Of a stretch of 64,000 nucleotides of DNA, positions 33,600 to 44,774 are shown piece by piece. The stretch covers positions 25,656 through 89,655 of the forward strand of contig MU616595.1 in assembly GCA_025201705.1 (NCBI GenBank), in the 5' to 3' direction. The position numbers and the translations under genes were made by a program. This stretch comes from Dissophora ornata. Taxonomy: Eukaryota; Mortierellomycota; Mortierellomycetes; Mortierellales; Mortierellaceae. Every line of letters starts with the position of its first letter. The first letter of the stretch is position 1. The notes under the pieces were generated by a model. The model did no database searches, was not told the origin of the DNA, and saw only the letters and a program-made list of their open reading frames with translations.

Positions 33600-34050
33600 C
33601 AACAAGACACGTTTATCGTGGATGACATATCGTAGTCTATTAGTCCATTTCCGGTTCATCATCCCGTATGATAAACTGAATCTGTAGGGTATTGTTGCCG
33701 TCGTCTCCTCGCTCCTTCCAAAACTCCCTCTCCACACTTGTATCGTTAGGACTTCTGGAAACCTAAACCGATCTACTACTTGTCGCTGCGATCCATCACA
33801 TATTTCTACTTTCCACTTGACGAGCGTCCAAGCTCCCGAGACGAAGGTGTTTCAACATATTGGCGAACGGAATAAAATGAGTATGAATATTACTTACAGT
33901 ATGCACAAAGACGTATTCCAGCTCTTGGAAACATGCAGCGCTATACAATCGCATAAGTTCCTCAATCAAGTACATGTGCATTTGCAGAGCAATACGCTGG
34001 AACTTGTGTCGAGGCGCAACAGCTGTATTAGTATTTTTGGAAGTCATTGT
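33600..34050 (-). pseudogene. Relic of the 5.2-kb F-box/LRR gene
   Basis: Minus strand, about 34000-33850: RHKFQRIALQMHMYLIEEL and YSAACFQELEYVFVHTV match the end of exon 1 of the F-box gene at 5221-7296 (RHKFKRLALQTYVSPAYSVEEL, YGAQCFQELEYVYMQI). A GTAAGT donor is still at the same place, but most of the intron and the acceptor are gone, followed by FANMLKHLRLGS (parent FAKTLRHLHLGG). Near 33773-33740 it reads DRFRFPEVLTIQVW, matching parent DRFRFLERIKVYLN. About 340 bp of coding sequence between these blocks is deleted and stops are present. Distance from the DRFRF block to the U2 3' end is about 211 bp here and 197 bp in the parent locus. Confidence 0.8.
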
Positions 34051-35279
34051 CTCGAAATCTATGTTCCTGACGGGGAGAGCTTAAAAAGTTCATCTCTATC
34101 ACTCAGCCTCAAATCAGTTTCGAGAGCGGATAGGAAGGGCATGACATGAGCATGGGTGTCGCAAAACAATAGATAGTAGACTTGGTCGGGACTGCACAAC
34201 ATCCAGCTGTCCAATTGTCCAAGTGTAGACAGGCGCTTCTCCCCCGGTTATTGCCTTGAACTTCACTGGTAACTACACCAGCGCCTGCAACCGAGCATCG
34301 GGATCGAGATACATCAACGGTCATAACTGCAATATCATATGATGATTGTCTTGATATAGGATTCGGCCGCAGTCATTCGGACTCTATTTCCCAATGAAAA
34401 CGCGTAGCGCAATACAGACTCTAATAGCCCTGCCTCCTTGCATGCAAGCAGGCAAGGAATGGGTGAGCCATTGAGTTGTTGTTAGGATGCCGAGGATTTG
34501 ACAAAACAAAGATGGAAAGAAATAAGGTTGGTGCGCTGAGTCAATTGGAGTCCAATTTTCTACTCGTCATTTTTGCCCGGTACAGAGTTGATTAAAAATA
34601 GCCTGGACGGATTCTCGTAAAAGAAGAAAAGGCGTTGTGTTGTCCGTTGTGCAAGAAAGGACAAGTCCCTTCCGATAGAAAATCGAACAATTTTGGTCTG
34701 TGGAAGGAATCCACTGAGGGTTCAATCGTCAAATGAGCATGGTGACACAGGCCAGTCGAAAGTCGATAGCGCACCAATTATATTGGATGAGTCGAAGATT
34801 AACCGAGAGAAGCTTGTTCAGATATGACAAAATAGGCCATGACTACTGCGAAATGACTAATCGATTTGAGGAATGCAATGATGATGGAGAGCGCGTCAAC
34901 AAGATATATGCTGAGAGAGTGGGGGGAGAAGCTACTGAAGGGGCTATTCTGACTACTTGGTGATCATTCAAGAGTCGGTGGTGTGAGGTGCGGGTGTAGC
35001 GTGGGAGTTCTAGAGAAATCACGGTGACTCGCGAAGCTGACAGTAACGGTCATATCATGTAGACAAAGCTAAATGGTGTAGTTGGCGATCGACCCCTGGA
35101 CACTCCACCATGGCCTCGCTCTAAAACAGCAGCGATACAGAGGTACAAAACACAGCCCAAAGTTTTCGGGTAGTGGCTCCGTCTATGCACCATGTAGGAT
35201 TATGTTTTGTATATAATGGCAGCCTCCACCCATTCTCAGTGTTGTTTCGTACAAATCCAGCAAATATCCTCTTCCAAAC
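34051..35279. other. Intergenic region upstream of the arrestin-like gene
   Basis: About 1.2 kb; the first part may hold further unrecognisable F-box relic sequence. No intact gene is seen. Confidence 0.4.
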
Positions 35280-37424
35280 ATGACAGCTGTAGCGATCCAC
35301 CTGCAGGAGCCATACCTAATCCTTCCAAGCCTTGGATCTCGACCCTCGGTGTCAGCGCCACGTTCTCCATCCGCTTTTTCTACCATGGCCAACCCATCAC
35401 TCTTGGCACCGGCCACCATCACACCTCCTTCGTCCGCCGCGACGTCGCATACATCCTTGGCGGCGACCACGTCCAGTCAAATTCAACCCTCAACCACAAC
35501 TCTCCTCAAGGGCACATTGGTCCTCACGATCTCCAAGCCGATCAGAGTCGCGTCCTTGGCTATAACGCTCAATGGCTCGTCGCACCTTGCCCTCTCAGCA
35601 CAATCCGCATCAGGGTCAGGATCGGTCGCAGCTTTGAACAAACGCATTGCGCATTACTCGCGTCAACATCTTCGAACTCAGAAGTTTCTAATTGAACCCT
35701 CACCTGACCCAGAGCAATACACTACGATCGTCGCGCCTTCTGCGTCCAGCGCATTCATACACAATAATAACAGTTCTAGCACATCATCTGCAACCTCCCT
35801 CAGTAACAACCAAATCGCCTACCCCTTCGCGATCGAGGTCCCTAATAATATCCCTGTGTCTGTGGCAACACCTCATGGCGGGACGATCTACAGTTTGAAT
35901 GCGGAGTTGACATTGGCGAAGCAGAAACTCAAGAGCAGCGGGGGTGTTGGAGCCTCTTCGGGGTTCATGATGGCGCTATTATCTGCTGCCACAGGAGGAG
36001 GATTGAAGTCCTCCATCGTCTCATCCGTGGCGGCTGTGCAAATCTATCGGGCAGGGCTCTTGCGCAGTCCCTCGAGTCACTGTGACACCACCGTCCCTTC
36101 TACTTTTGGCAGCGGCAGCAGTGAGGAGGAACAAGGTCGTTCCCGAGGGAGGTTAATAGACTTTAGCGTTCAACAGCAGCTGCAGAGCGGGGTGAGCACA
36201 AGGCTACATTTTAGCACGGCTGATGACGCCGCAGCGGGAGGACAAGAAAGGCAACGAAATCGCCAGACAGACGGAGTAACAAGCCTGCAAATGGGTTCAC
36301 ACGTCAGCACAGAACAGGAACAGGGCCAGGGTCAGCGACAGGACGAGGATGTTGTAGACCACGGGAGTAGTAGTGGCCTGATCCCTGATTCGATCTCTCA
36401 TAACTGGCCAAATCATCTGGAAGCGACAATCTCGATCCCCTATGTCCACCTGCCTCCAAAATCGAAGCCCAATCTTTGCGTTCGCATAAAGCTCTTGCGC
36501 AGCGATAGCTTGTGTGTGAAGAGTTTTCACGTGGCGCTGTGGGAACGTGTAATTTTCCGAGTGGCAAAGACCGTCAACTCAGAGAGGGTCATGCACGAGA
36601 AACAGACACGAATGACGGTCGTGGGGATTCGAGAGCGCGTCATTAATACGCAGTATATGGACAAGGACTGGCCAACAGCGAGTACGTCAGCAAGTTCCCT
36701 CCCTGACGTTATTGAAAAAGTTTTCCAGTTTGCGACACCAAGTTCGGTCCGGGGACCCAACGAACTCTATTCCTCGCGCAACTGCAATGCATCGACCTAC
36801 GATCGGATATCAAAACCAGAGCGTCAGAGCTTACAGGAGGACAGCAACGACCCCTCCATGGACCCCTCCGATATCGAGTTTGGAGACATAGATATCGAGA
36901 TCCAGCATTTTTTGAGGTGCGGTCTTATCATCTCTGGAGCAGCACCCTCCAAAGCCAGCAGTGGAACTGTTGAGCGACAGCTTGGAGATATACCGGTAGT
37001 GATCCGCGGTGTACCTGGGGCAGACGAATGCGACGTTACCGGTTTGCCGACCTACATGGGTTCGTTTGCGACATCATTGCTCTCATTAGAAGAGACACAG
37101 ACGTACGAAGCAGCGACGCGAGCAAGTATGAGTGCGGGTGATATAGATGACAACTTGGCACCGGATTATGCAGAGGAAGTTGCGTCGACGGCGGGATCGT
37201 CATCGGTGAATGGAGACTTTATGAATGATGACACGTCCATGGCCATCATGGGACTTCGAGGGTCCAGGACGCCACCAACATACGAGGACAGCTTGGGCCG
37301 TCCATCCATTGATGTCTCCATCAGCGAACTGCAGCTCAGTCCGCCAGTGGCTGCCACAAGAATAAATGGTGACCGTAGCAATCGTAGCGGCAGAGGCAAC
37401 ATCAACCTTGGCCTAACGCGATGA
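35280..37424 (+). CDS. Arrestin-like (ART-type) trafficking adaptor
   Basis: Single exon, 714 residues, ATG at 35280. The arrestin fold is suggested by LLKGTLVLTISKPIRVASLAITLNG (N-lobe), then FLIEPSPDPEQYTT...YPFAIEVPNNIPVSVATPHGGTIYSLNAEL (the typical 'F-x-i-P...S' core), and a C-lobe beginning HLEATISIPYVHLPPKSKPNLCVRIKLL. The C-terminus carries a PPxY motif (RTPPTYED, about residue 665) and an LPxY-like motif (TGLPTYMGS), the docking sites for Rsp5/Nedd4 HECT ligases. This is the arrangement of fungal ART/Rod1-type adaptors that direct ubiquitination and endocytosis of plasma-membrane transporters. Cargo is unknown. Its stop is 40 bp from the stop of the convergent release-factor-like gene. 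Confidence 0.8.
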   Translation: MTAVAIHLQEPYLILPSLGSRPSVSAPRSPSAFSTMANPSLLAPATITPPSSAATSHTSLAATTSSQIQPSTTTLLKGTLVLTISKPIRVASLAITLNGSSHLALSAQSASGSGSVAALNKRIAHYSRQHLRTQKFLIEPSPDPEQYTTIVAPSASSAFIHNNNSSSTSSATSLSNNQIAYPFAIEVPNNIPVSVATPHGGTIYSLNAELTLAKQKLKSSGGVGASSGFMMALLSAATGGGLKSSIVSSVAAVQIYRAGLLRSPSSHCDTTVPSTFGSGSSEEEQGRSRGRLIDFSVQQQLQSGVSTRLHFSTADDAAAGGQERQRNRQTDGVTSLQMGSHVSTEQEQGQGQRQDEDVVDHGSSSGLIPDSISHNWPNHLEATISIPYVHLPPKSKPNLCVRIKLLRSDSLCVKSFHVALWERVIFRVAKTVNSERVMHEKQTRMTVVGIRERVINTQYMDKDWPTASTSASSLPDVIEKVFQFATPSSVRGPNELYSSRNCNASTYDRISKPERQSLQEDSNDPSMDPSDIEFGDIDIEIQHFLRCGLIISGAAPSKASSGTVERQLGDIPVVIRGVPGADECDVTGLPTYMGSFATSLLSLEETQTYEAATRASMSAGDIDDNLAPDYAEEVASTAGSSSVNGDFMNDDTSMAIMGLRGSRTPPTYEDSLGRPSIDVSISELQLSPPVAATRINGDRSNRSGRGNINLGLTR

Positions 37425-37464
37425 ACTGTAATATCATAATAAAGGGCGTGCAGTTGATATTTAT

Positions 37465-38400
37465 TCAATCCTTGCGTGCTGCTTTCCTTCGCGATTGCTT
37501 CTTGTTATCGCTTGCCAGGATCTCTTCTAACGTTGTGAGCTGGATCGTGATCTCAGGCACCTCTTTTAGCCCTGCGTTTGCCTTCGTTTTGCCGCTGTCG
37601 CCATTCTCCTCTGAATCATTGCCACCTTTCTTGTCGTCCTCTTCGTAGTCACTATCGTCGTGACCATCCTGACCTCCAGTTCCACCGCTACTGTTACCAC
37701 TACCATGATACTTTTTCGCAGATTTCCGAGCCATCCTCATCTTCTTGTGGCGGATCTTTTCAGCCTTTTGTCCACGCTTTGACATGTCTCCGTTATAATA
37801 CTCGTCCAACCGATCAATCAAAATTCTCCTTGCTAGTTTCCGGTTCTGGGGTAACGACCTTGTGGCCTGACATTGAACAACGATCCCAGTTTCATAGTGC
37901 TTCAACTCGACATTGGAGTTAGTCTTGTTGATCTTTTGACCGCCGTTCCCGCCGCCCTTGATAAAGCGTTCTCGAAAGTCAGTCTCCAGGAGGACAATTT
38001 CTTTGTATGGAACAGATGAAGCCGGAGAATTTCTTGAGGAGGAAGATGGGCTTGTGGATTTTATCGCTTGATCTACTGAGATATCCTGCTCTTCTGGGTC
38101 CTGTGGTGCCTGATCTGGCGATGCGGAAGCAGAGCATGACAGTGAGGCGTCTTCTTCCGATGAACTACGCACCTGACTCCTCCGCAGGCTAGCCCCTAGT
38201 TCTCGACCAGGGCCAGCTCGTAAGAATGCCTCGCGGATTTGCTGCTTTGGTTGTGAGCTCGAGAAGGCAGCTGCGGTGACAGTTTGCGATTTAGGGTGCA
38301 GGGCCTCCAAGCGTGTCTGGCTGGATAATGGCCACGAAAGACCCGACCGACGGGCGAGAGCCAAGCATCTATTGCAGTGGCGGGAGAGTGCTGTATTCAT
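37465..38400 (-). CDS. Mitochondrial GGQ-domain release-factor-like protein
   Basis: Single exon, 311 residues. The N-terminus is basic, Ser/Arg-rich and lacks acids (MNTALSRHCNRCLALARRSG), like a mitochondrial targeting peptide. The core RERFIKGGGNGGQKINKTNSNVELKH carries GGQ at residues 153-155, followed by GIVVQCQATRSLPQNRKLARRIL, the hallmark of class I release factor catalytic domains. There is no codon-recognition domain, and the protein ends in a basic/acidic low-complexity tail. This fits the short MTRFR/C12orf65 or yeast Pth4/Rso55 group, which release peptides from stalled mitoribosomes. It shares a 247-bp divergent promoter with TDP1. Confidence 0.88.
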   Translation of the reverse strand: MNTALSRHCNRCLALARRSGLSWPLSSQTRLEALHPKSQTVTAAAFSSSQPKQQIREAFLRAGPGRELGASLRRSQVRSSSEEDASLSCSASASPDQAPQDPEEQDISVDQAIKSTSPSSSSRNSPASSVPYKEIVLLETDFRERFIKGGGNGGQKINKTNSNVELKHYETGIVVQCQATRSLPQNRKLARRILIDRLDEYYNGDMSKRGQKAEKIRHKKMRMARKSAKKYHGSGNSSGGTGGQDGHDDSDYEEDDKKGGNDSEENGDSGKTKANAGLKEVPEITIQLTTLEEILASDNKKQSRRKAARKD

Positions 38401-38647
38401 AGCGAATGGGTGGTTGATGAGATCGTTGCTCCTTTGCTCCTTTGCTCCTGACGTTGAATCCTTGCGTTCCTGATTGTAATGATTCCGAAGCTTGTCAAAT
38501 CTGTTGTGACTGTACGTAAAAAACAGCTTGGGCCTCGTCAGTTGTCAGAAAGTCATTGATTCCTTGATCCCTGGCATTCGACAGCGCCATTACATTACAG
38601 ACGCAGCATTGTTGCATTATTCGCTTGCATATCGCAGTAAAGCATTT
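38401..38647. promoter_or_regulatory. Divergent promoter between mtRF-like gene and TDP1
   Basis: Only 247 bp separate the two start codons, so both promoters must overlap here. There is no clear TATA box. Confidence 0.6.
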
Positions 38648-41377
38648 ATGAACTTTGACGACGAAGAGGCTGCCATTGCAGAGGCGATTCGCCTGTCCTT
38701 GACCGAATCGCAACCACGATCTCACCCAACCCTACAGACGGACGCAGGGTCGTCTTCCTCAGCGCCAGTACGGCTTTTACCACAGGTGATCGATCTCACA
38801 GACGACGTGAAAATCGAAGACACTAGGACGGTAGTCGCTTCACCCAAGGTCGTGCCTAGCGACAATGATCACATCAACCATGGTAGCAGCAACGAGGAGG
38901 ACGAGCAGCTAAAGTGGGCGCTGGCGCTCTCCCTGGAAGGATCTTCGTCGTCTTCGAAGCCGCCGTGTCCTGTAGACTTAGAACACGCTCCCGAGACGCC
39001 GTTGGTGTTCGACAAGGCAGCGTCCACGCTACCTGTTTTGAATGGGTCAAGTCGCGCAGATATGGAGCGTGAACGCCAGGAACGCATCAAACGGAGATCC
39101 GTGTCGGCAGGGACATTGAAAGCATCAGAAGAGAATGAAGACAGGATGAAAAAGCAGCGCTTGGTGGGTAGACCAATTACACCAGAGCCAATACCGCTGT
39201 CAACAGCAATATCCGCACCTAAAATATTGTCGGCATCTTCGTCAGGATCGGTATTAAAGGCATCGTCCTTTTTAGCCTCAGAAACGTCCATACCATCCAC
39301 GACGGCGACAAAGCCTCGAAAATCACTGGTGCCAAAGCCAAGGGAGCCCTCATCGCCAGCACCGGCAGCCCCACCACTCTCCCCAGCTTCTCATCCAATG
39401 TCTGCCTTACAATACCCGCCTCAATATAACGTTGCGACATTCAGGAACACTTACATTCAAGGGACGCAGCCTGGCAAATGGGAGATCAGATTCCAAGATC
39501 TTGTGAAAAAGGAGTATCTCGTCAAAGCAGTTCTGGCTTCGTTTATGCTGGATGAATCATGGCTTGAGAAGCATCTCCCAAGAAGTATTCCCCAGCTCCT
39601 CATCCAAAATTGGAGCAAAGAGCAGGGCGATAAGGTACGATGGGCATTTTATCATGACTGCGCGATCTGCAATAAAAAGGCTGTCTTCTAATCATCTTGT
39701 TACTTGCTTGTAGCCAGGTTATTGTACTGAAGGGAAGGTCACTTACCTGCACCCGCCGCTCAATGGTTATGGAACCTTCCATCCCAAGTTGATGCTGCTT
39801 TTTTATCCGACCTTTTGCCGCGTAGTGGTGTCCTCCGCTAACTTGGTAAGTGGCATGGCATTCACTTTCAGCTTACCCAGACAGGATACGCTTGCTGACG
39901 TCACCAATTTTATGTTACGCTCATACCAGGTCCCTCACGACTGGCTTCAACTGGTCAATACAGTGTTTGTGCAGGACTTTGCCTTACTTCCAGCGTCAGT
40001 TCCGTCCCTTGAAAATCTCGGCGAATTCGGATCGACACTGTACAATTTTCTGAGAGTAATGACGGTCCCAGACAAGGTCCTCGCGGTACTCAATTGCGTG
40101 GATTTCAAGCCAGCCAAAGTAAGACGATTCCCCTGCAAATTGACTTCCACAGACTGTCTGTGTGTGTGATCGATAGGGAAAGACACTTCAGGCTATCGTT
40201 TAGGATTTGCCTAGATCGTATGCGTGCTTTATTATCTACTGAATTTGTCCCGCCTATTTGCGTTTACGTTCGTCAGGTTCTTCTGATCCCTTCTGTCCAA
40301 GGCTCCTTCCCAGTCGCTGCTCAGCATAACTATGGAATCGCGCAATTGGCGAAGGCGCTGAAGACAAAAACAGACCAATCTCAGGACATGGAGATTGAAT
40401 ATCAGGTAAGAGGTTCCATGGGGACTATACTATGATAAATCATCTTACCCTACACACTTGAAATTAACTAATGCTCTATTGGACGACGTATAATTAGACG
40501 AGTTCGCTTGGAAAGCTTAACCTGAGGTTCCTGAGCGAGTTCCATAGGGCATCGAAGGGTCAGCCGGTACGGGCTAGATCTAGGATCAATGTCGACGAGC
40601 GGATGCCGGACATCAAAATTGTGTTTCCAACAGAAAGGCATGTTCAGAACAGCAGGTTGGGCGAGTTGGGTGCTGGCACTGTCTGCTTCCAGGACCAATA
40701 CTGGGCGGACCCAACGTACCCCAGGAGAGTCATGCATGATTTCGAGTGTGTTGGAGCGCTCCGAGGATCGCTTATGCATTCGAAGGTATGAAACATAATG
40801 CTGCCTTTTTTTATCCTATTTTTTTGTTTTTGTTTCCTGTCATCCCTCTCTTAGCTAGTACATGTGATTTTATGTCATTTCATGAATTATATAGATCGTC
40901 CTTGCCAAAGCTATTCCGCAACCGAACACAATAGAGAGGTCTGCTTCTGCACCAGGAACAACAGCTGCAGGTTGTGAAGGCGGCGCAAAATGCGCAGGCT
41001 GGCTCTATGTCGGGTATGATATTTCATATATAATGTATATCTTTTACATGCCCCAAGGTCAACTAATTTCTTAACATTTGTGTTCTTATTCCAGGAGTGC
41101 AAACTTTACAGAATCTGCATGGGGAAGCGTCACCAGCAGAAAGGCCACTGCGAAATCTGAGGGCGGCTTGTTTATTCAGATGCGCAACTGGGAGGTGGGG
41201 ATCGTATATGTCATTGAGACTGAAGAAGAAATGGAAGCCATGGCCGATCTGGCGCGGACACAGGGTACTGAACATGCAACTGATGGAAGTATCCAATCGT
41301 TCTTTGGGCCGTTGCCGGTACCCTACAGGAGACCCTTAACGCCTTATACGTCGAGCGATCGGCCGTGGATTCGCTGA
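38648..41377 (+). CDS. TDP1: Tyrosyl-DNA phosphodiesterase 1 with N-terminal ubiquitin-interacting motifs
   Basis: Seven exons: 38648-39634, 39714-39845, 39930-40118, 40277-40405, 40498-40785, 40895-41013 and 41095-41377; 708 residues with all phases consistent. The first ATG of the frame is 38648. Two UIM-like helices are present: DDEEAAIAEAIRLSLTES (residues 3-20) and EEDEQLKWALALSLEGS (near 83-99). The catalytic part has both HKD motifs: TFHPKLMLLFY with H352/K354, and SLMHSKIVLAK with H573/K575. SSANL and GSANFTESAWG follow them, plus VVFVQDF-like and FPTERHVQNS blocks. Tdp1 releases Tyr-linked topoisomerase I peptides and other adducts from DNA 3' ends in the nucleus. UIMs are known in some fungal Tdp1 proteins and suggest ubiquitin-guided recruitment; that role is inferred. 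Confidence 0.94.
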
Positions 41378-43244
41378 GATGATTTCGAGGCATGTATGAG
41401 ATAAAATTAAACGTACGATCAGCTATTCTAGGTTATTTCATTTTGAAGAGAGTCTACTACGGTGACCTTCCATCTGTGATGGCGCCATGTGCGAAGAGTA
41501 GTTTCTTCATCGTTATATTGATGTGTTGGTTCGGATTCATTAGACCCTGGAGTCTGTGAGAGTTTCCTCGAATGAGTCACGATTTACTCAGCGCCTTCTC
41601 CTTTTCCATTTACAGTTTGTAGTGGCGCTTTCCCAGTATTTGTTGCTGTAGGTCTTCCGTGCCATGGTACAATATACCTGAGGCCGATTCCGAAAAAGTT
41701 GATTGAAGTAAATGTAGGGGTTGATGTGGAAATTCAGTTGAGGAAAGATGTGACTGAAGATATCTTGGCGTTGGTGGCAGGGGGTTGGTGTCGCTTCTGG
41801 GATTTAGAAGACGACGCGTGGTTTATGGCACATGAACGAGGAGGGGGATGAGGCAGTAAGTCGACCCAGTTAGGAGGGCGAAGACTGTGATGTCGCCAGA
41901 GAAGCCGCGAAAGGTAAGGGTCACCACCAGCTAAGCGGCACTGTTTTACAACTTGCAAGAGCGCCTATTGATGGCGTAAGTATTGCGCCAGTCATAGTAA
42001 TGTGGCGCAATGTAGCCTGTCCGAGTGAACTCAGACAGTGTAGTCAATTTAAAATCGCTATTCAAGTGCATTTGGCATTCATGCAGGACGCGCTCCGTAC
42101 ACGGTGCACGACCGAAACTTTAAATCCGTTTGACTTTTAGAGTTTCGATTTTGGATTGGTTGAAGGATATGTGATGACAATCGCCGCCTCTGAATGAACA
42201 CTCTTCAGAACTGCCAGCGTCTCACCTGATGAGCGAATAGTAGCTACGAGGGATAACCATGTTTATCACCAAAATTCCGGAGCGATGTCAAGTTTCTTGC
42301 TATGCATGATGAGATACATCGGATCCCTCAAGTCGTTGTCTTGGGGCAAATTGGCAAATCGTACCAGAGATTGTTCTCATCAATTTTAAATGGACCTCAA
42401 GATGTCAGCAGCGAGATGGAACCTACAGGTAATAACCTCTGGTGCAAGAGTCGCATCTACATTCTGAACTGAGGGTCTCCGGATTTATCCTAAAGCATGA
42501 ACTGGGTGAGTTTGCCTATAGTGCGTCCTTTGGAAAGATCAAGGCTACCGTGGAGCGGGCCGCAGATGATGAAGTTGAAATGACATGATGCCTGTACTGC
42601 ATGTAAGCCTTCTTCATGGAATACCGCGTGGCCCTCACCATGAACTAGACAGACAAACGGTAGCCGAGACAGATGTTCCTATTACACCCTTCCCTGATCT
42701 TCAGACCTGACAGTAGAGATTCTCTTATGATTTATCTGTGACAATTGCACACAGGGTCAGGGTCATGGCCGTGCTTGCGAAACCACAGACGGTTCGGTCA
42801 AAAGTTGCTCCATTTTGAAGGAAGTACTTGGTGAGACTCGTTCGAAGATGTGACCCGGGTATCGTTCTCTGGCAGCAATTTAATCGGAATGAGTGCATTG
42901 TTGCTTCCCGCTCATGCTGCGCTCAATGATCCCATTCTCGGTAGTATTCATGACAACAGAAGACGCTCTCAAAGTGGATTACAAACCTATGAACAGACTT
43001 TAAAACTCGTAAACACCGTCCAACTCACTGTTTGAAACGGTCTCATTGTGAGTTCCAAGTAGGATTGAATGCAGCGCGATGACATGTCGTCGCAATCCAG
43101 TAGGCCAACAAAAAAGCAGTCGAGTGGAACTTATGGAATTCCATCGCACACTGTCTTCGATCCAAAAATTTCTCACAACATCCGCTGTCAACCCCCCCCT
43201 TTTCAGTGTTGGATGCTCGAAACTTCCCAAAAAAATCTGAACAA
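41378..43244. other. Intergenic region, nothing recognised
   Basis: About 1.87 kb between TDP1 and the GH16-like gene. No frame has convincing protein composition and no RNA gene was recognised. An upstream exon with a signal peptide for the GH16-like gene was looked for and not found. Confidence 0.4.
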
Positions 43245-44081
43245 ATGAAATCAATCATATCGCATCTTCGCCATAAAGCCGCACCGGGCCCTGACAGCGC
43301 CGCTGCCCCATCCGACAACAGCAATAGCAACGGCGCCCCGGCAACAGGTGGACCCCCTGCTCAACCCATCCACCCATCTGTGAACCAAGCCAACTCCACG
43401 GAGTTCTTTGAATCTCTCGCCTTAACTGCAGTAGAAGGAGGTCCGACTGTCATCTCAGCAGACGAACCGAATTATCCTCTCCTCTCCCGATTCATCATCC
43501 CTGACGAAAAGGGTCCTGATCGTCGCAACTGCAATTACAAACGTAAAGAAGTTCAAACAACTCAAAAAGGAACCTCCATATCGATCGGAAGACACTCTAC
43601 ATTGAAGCCTTTTTCTTGTGGCGAACTTATTTTCAAGAGACTCGCCACCTACGGGACCTACACGGTCGACATTATTCCTTCCAGTGTGTTGGGGCATGTC
43701 ACAGGGTTCTTTCTGATCGCGGGCGACAGCTCAGAGATCGATATCGAGTTCACAGGCGCTGACTCAACCGTGATATGGTTAAACGTTTGGAAGGGGAAAG
43801 ATCAGCACCCAGTCAAGATTCCTCTTGGGTTCGACGCCGCTCAGGGATGGCACACTTACACAATAGAATGGCGAAGGGAGTTCATTGCTTGGTATGTCGA
43901 TGGAAGGGAGGTTTTGAGGCAATCAGCTGTTGACACCGCAGACCCAAGCACGACCCAGTACAAGTTGGCGCTCAATTCTTGGACTAGCAATAGCGATACA
44001 CCTTGGGCAGGCAAGTTTGTATGGCCTGGTGAAAATGTCAAGGTGCAGAGCATGTTCAGGAATTTGCGATATACTCCATAA
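43245..44081 (+). CDS. GH16-like glycoside hydrolase
   Basis: Single exon, 278 residues from ATG 43245 (MKSIISHLRHKAAPGP); upstream codons in the frame are non-ATG. The catalytic signature is EIDIE at residues 164-168 (nucleophile E164, D166, acid/base E168). It sits in DSSEIDIEFTG and is followed by WHTYTIEWRREFIAWYVDGREV and the NSWTSNSDTPWAGKF block, all typical of GH16 enzymes that act on beta-glucans or transfer them (Crh/XTH-like). Family members are normally secreted or cell-wall bound. Here the N-terminus lacks a clear signal peptide and is a Pro/Ala/Ser-rich linker, so either an upstream exon is missing or secretion is unconventional. Substrate is not predictable from the sequence alone. 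Confidence 0.85.
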   Translation: MKSIISHLRHKAAPGPDSAAAPSDNSNSNGAPATGGPPAQPIHPSVNQANSTEFFESLALTAVEGGPTVISADEPNYPLLSRFIIPDEKGPDRRNCNYKRKEVQTTQKGTSISIGRHSTLKPFSCGELIFKRLATYGTYTVDIIPSSVLGHVTGFFLIAGDSSEIDIEFTGADSTVIWLNVWKGKDQHPVKIPLGFDAAQGWHTYTIEWRREFIAWYVDGREVLRQSAVDTADPSTTQYKLALNSWTSNSDTPWAGKFVWPGENVKVQSMFRNLRYTP

Positions 44082-44774
44082 GGGCCCAGCTGCTTCCTCC
44101 AAAAGAATACAGCAATGAGGTGTTTTTGTTGCTTCACCGAATTTTCTTTATGCAGAGAAAAGCAACTAGCCTACCGTGACGAGACTAAAAAAAAAAAAAC
44201 CAGCGGCGGCGCTCGCAGCATGCCACAAGGAATAAACACACGTCTTTCTTGTCCCGACCTTCATTGCGATATAAATATAGTACGCACTCTCCTGTGGGTG
44301 CTATCATCTCTAACGTAGGCTGGCCCAGTTTTCCTAGTTCATTTCTTTGCTGTAGCCGACACACTTTCGCTTTCAATGAGGCATTGCAAATAGTGGAGTG
44401 GCCTTGTTGCTGCAATCTGGTGGGGTTAATACCTCTGCCTTATAGATTTGTTCCAAGGAGCAATGGATGGTTATTGATTAACCTGCTCTCAGGAGCGTTC
44501 CGATTCTAGGTTACGCGCCACGTAGTGGCAGCGGTCATCGTACGTCTTTGCGCTTCATTACATATCAACCAGCGCTAACCAAAGATCGAGAAAGTTGGGA
44601 ATGTTTTGCATGTAGCAAGGATTTGAGTCAGATTGTTTTTCCATAATGCAGCAGACATGTAGTGTGATGATCGTCGCCGTGCTGAAAAGAGTAAGAGAGT
44701 CTCTGATTGCACTGTTAGCGAAAGGAGGGTACATTTTACTTTGAGATATAATTTCTATATCAGCTTGGTGGAGA
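44082..44774. other. Convergent 3' spacer
   Basis: About 690 bp between the stops of the GH16-like gene and the membrane-protein gene. It contains a short A-tract near 44189. No gene is seen. Confidence 0.5.

Noticed and set aside
33375..33625. Protein frame overlapping U2 copy 2 and the matching minus-strand frame at 7.4-7.9 kb
   Set aside because: These are shadows of the structured RNA and its flank; the RNA hallmarks are decisive.
38528..38647. N-terminal extension of the TDP1 frame
   Set aside because: It opens with a TTG codon and has no ATG before 38648; it lies in the divergent promoter.
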